Source: Platycnemis pennipes (taxonomy: Eukaryota; Arthropoda; Insecta; Odonata; Platycnemididae). From it: a stretch of DNA of 64,000 nucleotides. Positions 55,235 through 64,000 of the stretch are shown here, piece by piece (within the stretch, counting starts at the first letter, position 1; each line of letters opens with the position of its first letter). The position numbers were made by a program, and so were the translations under genes. The notes below the pieces were generated by a model that saw nothing but the letters and a program-made list of their open reading frames with translations, made no database searches and was not told where the DNA came from. The stretch spans positions 78,414,645 through 78,478,644 of the forward strand of contig OW121853.1 in assembly GCA_933228895.1 (NCBI GenBank), read 5' to 3'.

Positions 55235-56040
55235 AGCTACATGATACCCTATAAGCCACCATTAAGGTGTGTGGCATGGGATGAATCTTCACGAAGCATG
55301 CACTGCCAATCATGCTCAAAGAGGTTTAATAGCGATATTTAAGTGGAATTATAAAAAGTTGAAAAATGATTTAAAACGCACTGCAAGCATGTATAAAGGT
55401 GCTGTTAGTTGGGTCTGCTAAAAGCCTTCATACCGTCATGCAACTATCTACCGATAAATAGGTGTATATATTATTGATTGCATTCACAGTCATTTATATT
55501 CCTAATTGTACGAGGAAACAGACTTCTTAAACCTGTCTGTTCGGCAATCTATTTCCCTAATTATATATTCAAGGTCCAATCTACCATAATAGGTCGTAGT
55601 AAGCCAAATGTTTTTAGCATCATCAGTAAAAATGACGCATTGGAATTTACTGAGATATCAAGTCTATATTTCAACCTACAGTCCGATAGTATTTCCCATT
55701 TCAGTTCCTCTAATCGACTGGTTACGCTTGTATGATTATCACACCATCCCTAATAAATCTTCCCAATCATAGCTTCACACGTTTTAGTTCGTTTTTTAAG
55801 TCTACCCTTTAAGAATCCCATATCCTGGCTGCGTATTTAAAATGAGATTCAACAAGGGAAATTAGCTATTTTCTCCTACAAGAAAGTCACATTTTTCCCA
55901 ATAGCCTTCCGATATATCCCGATCTAAGAATACCTTGACCGATGATTTCTCGTATGCAATTATCCCACGAAAGATTATGTATTAGTTTTATTCTAAGATA
56001 TTTAATCATGTAAGACGCATTCAGACCTAATGAAGAACAT
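55235..56040 (-). mobile_element. CR1-like LINE fragment, decayed, reverse
   Basis: Reversed hairpin at 55242-55280 (GATACCCTATAAGCCACC), then 3'-UTR and a shifted RT C-terminus: reversed matches to CGAGGAAACAGACTTCTTAAAC (RFKKSVS), TCCCATTTCAGTTCCTCTAATC and TCACACGTTTTAGTTCG at 55774, to about 56040. Copy B of the duplication lacks this continuation. Confidence 0.75.
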
Positions 56041-56215
56041 CACGTGAAAGATGGGTTGGGTGCGAATAATTTCATGTTCATTTAAAACTTGGGAAACTTA
56101 ACCCATAGAACACTGATTATAATATATTTCAATTTTCAAACCGTTAAACCTTTTCTTAGCGCCTGGCGAATGAATTTATAATGAAGATCCGGATGGTGTG
56201 ATATAGAGGTCGGGA

Positions 56216-56540
56216 TCGGGTTGGTGTAGTGGCTAGAGTACTGGCCTCCCATCCCGAAAGCCCGGGTTCGATTTCTGAGTGACGGGTTTTTCAGTGGTTA
56301 ACCAGTCCCTTCTTGAGAGTCTAGTGGAAGGCATTTCAGGTTCAGCACTTTGTCCGTCGGATGGGGCATTAAACCGTGGTCCCCTTGGCACCTTTCGTTA
56401 AGAGTAGGCTAATGCCGACAAAGGGTTTCCATCCACCCTTCCTCCCTTACCTGAAATGTACCCACCATTACCCAATTACCCACATATCCTAAATGGCGCA
56501 AATGACCTCAACTTTCTGTCGCCTCCCCTGAATACCTAAC
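56216..56540 (+). mobile_element. tRNA-derived SINE, family 1, best copy
   Basis: A box in GGTTGGTGTAGTGGCTAGAG, B box in CCCGGGTTCGATTTC. Body: GCATTTCAGGTTCAGCAC, TCGGATGGGGCATTAAACCG, TTTCGTTAAGAGTAGGC and AATGGCGCAAATGACCTCAA. Same order as 1530-1850 and 49015-49245. Confidence 0.8.
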
Positions 56541-56544
56541 AAAC

Positions 56545-57385
56545 TAATTGACGACCAAACACCACTAGCCACATACCCTAGCGGCAGCCTAATTGAAAAT
56601 ATCCAGATATAAATTTTATCACTGATTTCAATCGAACCTGAATCGGATTGTGCAATCACTAGAAAGGGAATGGACGTAACTAAGACCGCGAGAATAACGA
56701 AGGAGTCAGGGTTGGGGGGGCAGCGATTAACGAAATCCTCCCAAAAACCTCAAGACTCGCCAAGGCGGGGAGAATAGAGAGAGTCCCTCCCCCGAAGAGA
56801 GAGAGAGGTCAGACAAGGTCGCTTCATGAGGGCAAGACGCGAGGAATGCGAAATGCGTCCGAGACGTGAACAGAATGGAGTAACCGAGGGAGCGTAATGA
56901 ACACTCGGGGATTGACTTCAGATGGAGGTATTCGGCCCCAGCTTCATGAGCGAATTTAAGAAACGACCAAGTTGCGATGCACTTCATTCAGGAGAGGATT
57001 ACCGGGAATCGTGAGAGGATCCTCGTTTAATTAACATGACCAGAGTGCCGACACTTGTGCGGCTAGGGCACGGGAGGGAAATACTAGACTCTGATTAGGC
57101 ATTTGAGATTGGAGCGAGGGGTTCGTTAAAGAAATGACATAATGAAAATAAGCTTCATCCAAGAAGACTGCTGAATTAGGTGACGCAAAAATTATTGCCA
57201 TGATTGATAAATAAGACAGGTGCGAGCATGAAATATATGGAATAGAGTGAATTAGACTAGTCTCCTTGTGTCACCGGTCTTTTAAAACATATGTTCCGAG
57301 GAAATGGTGAGATATGAGTTTGGTGGGCTTTTATATCCAAATTAATCTACCTTAACAAGTAGTTCACTCGTAATCAAGGGTCAAT
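56545..57385. other. No recognised gene; purine-rich 56690-56900
   Basis: An 86-codon reverse frame at 56727-56987 has no known motif. Confidence 0.35.
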
Positions 57386-57389
57386 AATT

Positions 57390-57960
57390 CCAAAATTGGT
57401 TCGACAGAGCTCTCCACTCAATTCTTCTAAAGGCCAATCTCTTGATATTAACATAATTCTTCTCTTTCATATCCTTCACAACTTTTTCCACACATCTCAC
57501 GCGAGGCCTTCATTATCCATTCTTCACATTACCTTATCCCTTACCCTACGATCATCTTCATCAGTAGGTACATCACATCTCAGAATATGGCCGATTAGAT
57601 TGTCTTGTCTTCTTGTTATGGTTTCATCAGACTTCTCTCTCTTCTCCCGCCTATCCTATGACCTCTTCGCTAGTAACTCGGTCCATTAGATCTTCATCAT
57701 TCTTCCGTAGCATATAATGGTACGGAAGCATTTGAAATGTAACACATTTCAAATGCTTCCAGCCTGGACTTCTCTGGTGCTGTCATCGTCACTGCCATAA
57801 ATAAGGGTGCTCCAGATGTATGTTTTGATGAATTGTTTGGTTGCTCCCACGCTTGTATTTCTAGCTATAAGTAGATTCTTTATAGATAGAATGAATTTTA
57901 CAGTAATTCCCCTAAAAAGTAATAGTAAATACCAAAATTTTATCACCCTGAGCTTCACGT
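57390..57960 (-). pseudogene. RTE-like RT fragment with internal fold-back, reverse
   Basis: Reverse frames give KQFIKTYIWSTLIYGSDDDS (to about 57785), the LIKxYIWSxLLYGSE segment, then LEAFEM at the hairpin and, after it, CYGRMMKI and TELLAKRS-like parts. The remaining CT-rich stretch down to 57390 fits the RTE linker (QxxxxRLIGHIL...DVP). Frameshifted and dead. Confidence 0.65.
57724..57760. repeat. Perfect 17-bp hairpin inside the RTE fragment
   Basis: GGAAGCATTTGAAATGT, loop AAC, then ACATTTCAAATGCTTCC. On the reverse strand one arm encodes LEAFEM of the RTE protein; the other is its inverted copy. Confidence 0.95.
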
Positions 57961-57964
57961 CAAT

Positions 57965-59120
57965 GTATATATGAATGCATTACCACGTTAATTTCAAGAG
58001 CAGGCCTTCTCAATGGAAAGATTCCACTGGTAGAGTTCTTGATGTAAGAACAGAGGCCTAGCACTTCGGGTATTACTGCATACAACAAGCCAGACCACTA
58101 TATCTAATCTATTATGACCATTCTTCGCCCATAACCCGCATCTCCTCTTGGCCACGCTAGCAGGCGTTTCTTCACGTTCATACCCGTTCCCCTGAGTATC
58201 CTTAGGGCTCCAAAAATCTCCCGAATGTCCAACTACACTTCTCATTCCCCGGATCTCTCTCTCTTCTATACCCTTGACCCCTCTCAGCACCCCGTCTTTG
58301 GAGAAGCGAGTTGGTGGAGGGGATGAAAAAAGAGGCGCTTAATGACGAGGCATGCATTATTTGAGACACCTGAGTGTCTACTGAATAAGACTCCCCCCTC
58401 TCAGACAAGAACAGGTGAGGGAAGAGGAGGGATCTTAAGAGCACGATGCGGACTTAAGTAAAAGAAGAGGAGAGGGGAAACGCTAATTACTTATATAATT
58501 ATTGTGGATATCCTACCAAAGGAAGGTAGTCTTTGATGAACACACAAGTATGTAGTCTTCTCGAGCTCTGCGAAAATTAGGCTTTTCATGGCTGACGTTT
58601 CGAAAAGCAAGGCGAAAAGAGTTTTCGTTCTGAGGAAGATTTCTCTAATCCCTATGGGGAGTAAGGAACACAGAGAGAAAAAAATTGACGCCCACGCTGA
58701 TGGAATATCTTTTGGAGTATGCCAGTGCGATATTGGAATTAAAATATTTTCTGACGATATCTTCACCTAATGAAACGTCGATACATCGGATTCGACTTTA
58801 GAATGAAACTTGTTTACGGCATAATAAGGTGTCCTGGACTAACATGTACGTTTTATCCGCAATCCTTAAGGAACCCTCCGTTGGGATATAACAGTCGTTT
58901 CCTCTGTTTAATCTATGGCAAGCCTCAACGACATTCCCACCAAAATGTCTTTACTTTTCCTTATGCATAATTATAAATATTACAAAATTGGTTACAGAAA
59001 GGACTTATTAGGTGAAACAGAAACAGGTCTCGAAAGATTTCTTGTTCGAAATTAGTGAGCCTACTTTTGACATCAAAATATGGAACTAATAACAGAAAAT
59101 TCAGTAAAAAAAGACACCTG
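57965..59120. other. No recognised gene
   Basis: Several 60-98 codon frames; none shows a known domain. Confidence 0.4.
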
Positions 59121-59124
59121 CACA

Positions 59125-59188
59125 ACTACATCTACACGATACCCTACAAGCCATTTCGAGGGTGGGTGGCAGAGGGTTATTTTTAAAT
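59125..59188 (-). mobile_element. CR1-like 3' terminus, reverse
   Basis: ACTACATCTACACGATACCC, ACAAGCCATTTCGAGGGTGGG. Confidence 0.7.
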
Positions 59189-59284
59189 CAATTTGCAGCC
59201 TATAGCATGTAGTTTCGATAATCCACTGAATTGCATTAGTCGTTCACATTGCGAAATCGAGTTTTTGGTTAGTTCCGAAATTCA

Positions 59285-59432
59285 CAGAAATAATAATAAT
59301 TATTATTTGGGGCAATATTGAGACTACATAACTTCCACCATTCTGCCTGCAAAAAAAAACTCCCAAACCGGGAATCGAACCCGGACCATTTCGGTCAAAG
59401 CTAGATACCCTATCCACCAGACCACAAGGTAC
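59285..59432 (-). mobile_element. tRNA-derived SINE with LINE-type tail, reverse
   Basis: In reverse: CCTTGTGGTCTGGTGGATAGG (A-box side), GGTCCGGGTTCGATTCCCGG (B box), a T-run, then GGTGGAAG, AGTCTCAATATTGCCCC and an AAT-rich tail. The last part resembles the LINE tails at 6957 and 2515. The acceptor stem does not pair, so it is not a tRNA gene. Confidence 0.7.
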
Positions 59433-59439
59433 GATACAA

Positions 59440-60460
59440 ATACCCGACTTCAATATAATACCGTAGTTTAGTCCAGTTTCTGATAACGACGCAGGCATGA
59501 ACGACCATGGGTTACAGTGATAAAATAGAGCAAGATGCTTTCGAAAGGCTACAGAGGAAATAAAATACTCCATTGAATCTGAAACGTGCACAACAACACA
59601 GTTTAGAAACTCGGACCTAAGTAAGGAGAGAGATGTTCAACAGAGAGCATTAAGGGTCGAGCAAGAAAGCTTTACGACAGGGGAAAGGCAGATTAGGAGT
59701 CAAAAGACTGAGGACTTCCCGTGCAGCACCACGCACACAAACACACACACAAAATCACAAACACACAGGTGCACTACCATCTTTTTCTCTTGAATGGGGT
59801 GGGGACAGATTTATCTTGAAGGCTGGAAGGCTTTTAGACGCCAAGACGCGTTTCAGTCGCCGAAGGAGGTTGGAGGGAGACAAATAAGAAATCTGTAACC
59901 GGGGAAATAGGGAGATCGAAGGGGGAGATATCGAGTCACGAACGCTTGAGCGAGCGAGCGGCATCAGCGTCTTCAAGACTTAACGCATTGCGAGGTCGCA
60001 CAAAGAGATTTAAAGGCTCTATAAACGTTACGACGGTCGGTTGGCGATCGCCTCGACTTGCAGCAAGAGCGATTTGCTCCTATTTCCGTCGATTGACGAC
60101 CTGGAAGGAGAGGGCAGGAGGCGTGGGAATAGGGCAAGAAAAAGCAGCTATCGAAGACGCTTTCTTTGAACTTCGAGACTTAAGTTGCCAAGGTAACTTA
60201 TCGGCGGGGATTGTATGGGTGCTATTGAAGGAACACATATGAAGCAAAGAAATAAACAACAACGGAAATTAATCAAACGACCGAGTAGACAATTCTTAAA
60301 ACTGCATTTCGTTACCAAAGTAATCACTCGTATCTTGAAAGGGAAAAACCACACGAAAGTCAAAATACATTAGAGAGGTTACAAATTAAAAAAGCAAAGG
60401 CTTGACAGTATCTTGAATTGATCTTAATTAAAATCTTTTATTCCACATCTTAACTTTTTT
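59440..60460. other. No recognised gene
   Basis: It contains an AC-rich simple repeat at 59730-59770 and frames without known domains. Confidence 0.4.
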
Positions 60461-60469
60461 TCTCCTCCA

Positions 60470-60700
60470 ATAACCCAAGAGGTAGGCAAATGAATTGTTG
60501 TTAGACCGTAGTACATGATGCTTATTAACAACTAATCCCTTTATTACTCTTTAGATACCAACCACCTAGCTTCATGTGAGCGTATTATCAAGCATGTCTC
60601 CATTTAGTAGCCTAGTTGCATGTTAGGTGATCATCAACACCTGCCACATACCCTCGTGGTGGCTCGCGGGGTATTACGTAGATGTATATGTAGATGAAGA
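60470..60700 (+). mobile_element. CR1-like 3' end (version B)
   Basis: GTAGTACATGATGCTTATT, TAGCCTAGTTGCATGT, then hairpin (CACCTGCCACATACCC, GGTGGCTCGCGGGG) and TACGTAGATGTATATGTAG. Confidence 0.8.
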
Positions 60701-61074
60701 GTAACTCAAGTTTACCACCTTCCGAGTTTTGACGAGGAAAGCTGATTCAAAGATACGACTTTCTGATCCAATGCACAGACCACAACGCTACAGAGGACTC
60801 CTGATTCCAAAGGCAATTTTTGTACGCACTATAGAAGCTAGGTCTAACGGAAAGCCAAATCTCCGTGGTTCGATTAGGATTAGTTTTATGCTTTTAGGGT
60901 GCGCCGACGCCTAAGATTACGTTGCACCACTATCTTAACCTTTATAGCAATAACCAATCGATACAGATTTAAACTTATCCGAATTATTTTAACTATATTT
61001 TACTAAAATCCCCTGTGTAATTCAAGAATTTTAATATCTTTCCAATAACAGCTTCCCTTCGCCTAGTATTTCGC

Positions 61075-61222
61075 ATAGATGCGCCCACTACGCATATATT
61101 ATATAACAATTTTCCATGTGGTAGCCTAGTTGCATGACAATATACTGCATGCTTGGTGAATTTCATCCCCTGCCACACACCCTCGCTGTGGCTTACAGGG
61201 TATTGTGTAGATGTTGATATTT
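61075..61222 (+). mobile_element. CR1-like 3' end (version B)
   Basis: CATGTGGTAGCCTAGTTGCATG, hairpin (CCCCTGCCACACACCC, GTGGCTTACAGGG) and TGTGTAGATGTTGAT. Confidence 0.8.
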
Positions 61223-61531
61223 ATTCATCTTTTCACGTATATTTTATATCTATCGCACTCCATCAGAAGGTGTCTCACAGCACCACATGGTCCGTGGTTC
61301 GATTCAGGATGCAGTTAACCATTTTCCTGTGGCAATTTCCAACACACTCGCTAGCCGTGCATAACGGAAAATAAAATCTTAAAGTGCCAGATAATCGCCC
61401 TTCACGGTAACTTATAGTATCTCTCCTCAGACACAATGGCTCCCTTGAATCCCAATTCCATCTTACGAGTGCTATCCTTTATGGACCGTAATAGCGAATG
61501 AGAATTATAGATGTTACTAATCAGAAATCCA

Positions 61532-61605
61532 GGGTAGCTGGATGAGGTATTTGCTCAATGGCTCGAAATGCTAAAGATCCGTCATTTGATTCCCGGTACA
61601 GGAAC
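61532..61605 (+). mobile_element. tRNA-like SINE head
   Basis: GGTAGCTGGATGAGGTATTTGC (A-box side) and TCATTTGATTCCCGGTAC (B box). Confidence 0.45.
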
Positions 61606-61656
61606 CTTTTCCCTCACGAAATTAAACAAAATATCTCTTTAGCTAGAATAAAAAAC

Positions 61657-63155
61657 GGTTTTACATGAGAACAACTATATACGTATTGAATTTAAAATCA
61701 CATCAAATTATAAAGCTGGCATAAAGTTATATGATTCTCTCTCTTCCTCACCCCCACCCACAAATGTTCACAGCCTTTGAAAGATAAATTGTGACGTGTC
61801 GATTACAAAAAAAATCCATCCGTCTCAAATTACCGCGAGAGGTCCGAAAACTAAAAAAAAAGGCTCTGGTTTCTAGTTCCTGCAACCAGCTGCAGAAGGT
61901 AACGCGATACCGATTGCCACTTGAGACATGTAAACGATATTGTGCTGCATGGTGGGTGAGCGGGAATGCGACCAACGTCTGTATGCCTCTGAAGCTTCTT
62001 TAATGAATCGGATGATATCCGCTCCTCAAGAGCTACACATTTTAATGCAGTACACTATGCTGGTAAAATAGGAAATTTAGGAAATTCGAAATGTTATCAC
62101 CACTAATATTTATTTATAATAATATTTTCTTTGCCATTAATTATCACTCTGGCTTAGGAGCTGCATGAGAAAAACGCTTCTCTTTCGTCAACTTTGACAA
62201 TGACAATTGTGGGATTGTCTTCACCGTGAGAATGAAGATAAATAAAATTCCAGACCGAAATCAGAATGAAAAGCGACGAATAGCAGAACGTCTCTTAAAA
62301 ATCATAATTCATGACCTTTGAACGTAAATAAAGCGTCACTCGGCGATTGAAAAAACTTAGTTGGCATAAACTTGATAAATTCATACAGTAGGAGTTCGAG
62401 GCTTGCAAGGAAAATATATTTTAAACTTCCCCTTCTCCTTGGCTTCAGAGGAATTTATTTGTAGGAGAAAAGGAAGAACTGAATTTCTGCATAGGGGTGC
62501 TAAGAAAAAACTAATGAAAAATCGGATACGGAACGTGGAATTGTATGCTAACGAAATGTGGGTTTTTTGGAAGAAAATGTTGTGTTCAAACAGAACGTTG
62601 ACCTGGTGGGTGAAGGTAGAGCTACACAAATAGGTACTAAGCCCAAGGTGAGTGTCCAAGCACTAAGGTGAGTGAAATTTAAACATCAGGGTTATGGGGG
62701 AGATTCCTTTTCCTGCGCAGCCTGTGGTTTTCCAGTCAGATATGCTGCCCAGAATGCCTACAACACTGCTTGTGTTGAACTGGGCCTAAGACTAAGGGAA
62801 GAGGATAGATGGCCTTAGAGATGTGGGTGTGGAAAATGGTGGAGAAAGTGAGGTGGGTGGAAATGGAGACAAACGGGGAATTGCCAGGGCAGACTCAGGG
62901 GAAGAGAGGGAGTTGATTTAGCGAATTAAGTGGGGACGGGGAGATAGAATTGAGAGGATTCTAGTGTCAAAACGGGACGATGGTATTTTGAAGGACGTGA
63001 TAGATGGAATGTTACGTTTGAGTGGAAGAGAAGGGTAAAGAAAGAGCATTTTGAAAGGAATGATGAGAGGTACAGCTACATAATACCCTGCATGCCATCA
63101 TAAAAGTATGTAGCAGGGGGTGAACCTTCACACAGAACGCACTACCACTAGTTTT
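61657..63155 (+). repeat. 1.4-kb duplicated segment, copy B
   Basis: Direct copy of 53797-55310, offset about 7.86 kb. It ends in a reversed CR1-like terminus at 63070-63155 and then meets an opposed CR1-like piece. Confidence 0.85.
62403..63060 (+). pseudogene. RTE-like RT fragment in copy B
   Basis: The frame 62403-62633 reads EEFICRRKGRTEFLHRGAKK, KLMKNRIRNVELYANEMW; then MWVWKMVEKVRWVEMETNG near 62820. It parallels 54617-55230 and is dead in the same way, so decay began before the duplication. Confidence 0.65.
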
Positions 63156-63515
63156 AATCGCACTGGGATTCATCAAAAGAGCACTGGGTAAATGAGACGA
63201 TCATGTACGAGAAATTAGTTACATTACCCTTGTTAGACCTCATTTGGAATACGCTGCCAATATATGGGATCCATACGAAATAGGCCTAAATAATGAACTT
63301 AAACGTGTGCAGCGAAATTGGGCAAGATTTGCAAAGGGACGGTATGATAACTATATTAGCGTAATCAGTGTGACTACATGTGACCCATACTATTAGCATG
63401 TTTCCATGTAGTACCCTAGTTGCATGTCAATAGTACATGCTTTGGTGATCTTCACCCCCTGCCACACACCTTCGCGAAGGTTGCAGGGTATCCCGTATAT
63501 GCAGATGTAGATGAA
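63150..63515 (+). mobile_element. CR1-like copy with internal deletion (version B)
   Basis: The RT part (GFIKRALGK near 63175, PHLEYAANIWDPYEIGLNNE, RYDNYISVIS) is joined at about 63370 straight to the version-B 3'-UTR (TGACTACATGTGACCCATAC), hairpin and GCAGATGTAGATGA. About 90 C-terminal codons are missing. Confidence 0.85.
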
Positions 63516-63589
63516 ACCCGGACACAAAGTGCACAATAGTGTTGACCTAGCGGGTCAATAACCAAGCAGCCAACCCCAAACCGCAGTGA

Positions 63590-64000
63590 CCAACTACCGT
63601 TATGGAGGCGGAGACATACGCGGCGGGGGAAAACTTATTCATACAGGGACGGCAGCGAAGGAGGAGGAGAAAGATAAGGAGGGATCTATAAAAATGTGGG
63701 GAATAGATAGAGGCGATAGATTAAAAAAAAAAAGACTGACTTAACACCGTGGATGCCTTCCCTCTTTCGGTATTCCCCTCACCTCCGCCGTGGTCGCTGC
63801 GTCATAATAATATTATGTGACGGTCATATCTCAAGGGTGTATGAGGGTGGAGACGAAGGGGAATAGGGGAGACTGGGGTGGGGGTCGAAGGGTTTTAAGA
63901 ATAGACCACGCAGCGGAAAAAGAAACTCGAGGGTTAAAGGGAGATAAAGATTTGATAAACGGTTGAAGGGAAATCACGAAAAGGGATGAAGGATCGACTT
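63590..64000. other. Purine-rich CpG block at the window edge
   Basis: G/A-rich plus strand with CpG; no supported gene before the window ends. Confidence 0.35.

Larger units (their letters stand above)
53797..55310 (+). repeat. 1.4-kb duplicated segment, copy A
   Basis: It matches 61657-63155 in the same direction, beginning at GGTTTTTACACGAGAAG / GGTTTTACATGAGAACA and ending in the reversed CR1-like terminus. Small gaps and roughly one change in ten bases separate the copies. It contains a CR1-like RT scrap (54484-54545) and RTE-like RT (54617-55230). Confidence 0.85.

Noticed and set aside
59340..59432. Possible functional tRNA gene, reverse
   Set aside because: The B box is good but acceptor and anticodon stems do not close, and a LINE-like tail follows; a SINE fits better.
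1..64000. CRISPR array, bacterial operon or phage content
   Set aside because: No spacer-repeat array, no dense coding and no ribosome-binding sites; introns and eukaryotic transposons throughout.

Overview
This window looks like non-genic chromosomal DNA from a repeat-rich animal genome, most likely an insect or other arthropod. The reasons are: no operons or dense coding; short broken reading frames with spliceosomal-type introns in one transposase gene; a Ty1/copia element whose primer-binding site fits the initiator-Met tRNA used by insect copia elements; and many CR1/L2-like, RTE-like, Penelope-like, hAT-like and tRNA-SINE remnants. I found no host protein-coding gene I can name. The species cannot be fixed from the sequence alone.

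Layout. 1-9 kb: decayed CR1-like and RTE-like LINE pieces, tRNA-derived SINEs and a GC-rich block near 2 kb. 9-16 kb: SINEs, an RTE-like fragment, then a cluster of inverted repeats carrying hammerhead-ribozyme-like cores (12.2-12.6 and 15.5-15.9 kb), read here as Penelope-like terminal modules. 16-19 kb: two MITE-type DNA elements; the one at 18690-19082 has a perfect 8-bp target duplication. 19-20 kb: reverse-strand RTE-like fragment. 21603-24620: a 3.0-kb DNA transposon with about 180-bp terminal inverted repeats, a 9-bp target duplication and an intron-bearing broken transposase. 24.6-36 kb: many copies of one CR1-like family in both directions, a pair of 320-bp inverted repeats, and GA/CT-rich CpG blocks. 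36168-40521: a complete-ended copia-type LTR retrotransposon with identical 179-bp LTRs and a 5-bp target duplication, but no leader or gag N-terminus, one in-frame stop and one frameshift. 40.6-48.4 kb: more CR1-like copies around a 2.3-kb fold-back element (42728-45025) with about 740-bp inverted repeats built partly of tandem satellite and an 8-bp target duplication; inside it is a piggyBac-like transposase fragment. 48-64 kb: SINEs, a second copy of the 18.7-kb MITE family, a 1.4-kb segment present twice (53797 and 61657), and further CR1-like ends.

How the parts relate. At least 30 pieces of a single CR1-like LINE family, in two 3'-UTR versions, share one terminal hairpin and a GATGTA-type tail. 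One SINE (59285-59432) appears to share the 3' tail of a different LINE (6957-7640), the expected pattern for a SINE using that LINE's reverse transcriptase. The most interesting material is the fold-back structures: ribozyme-containing Penelope-like ends with CCAAT and TATA boxes, the satellite-armed fold-back element, and several small perfect hairpins placed exactly at breaks in LINE or SINE copies.
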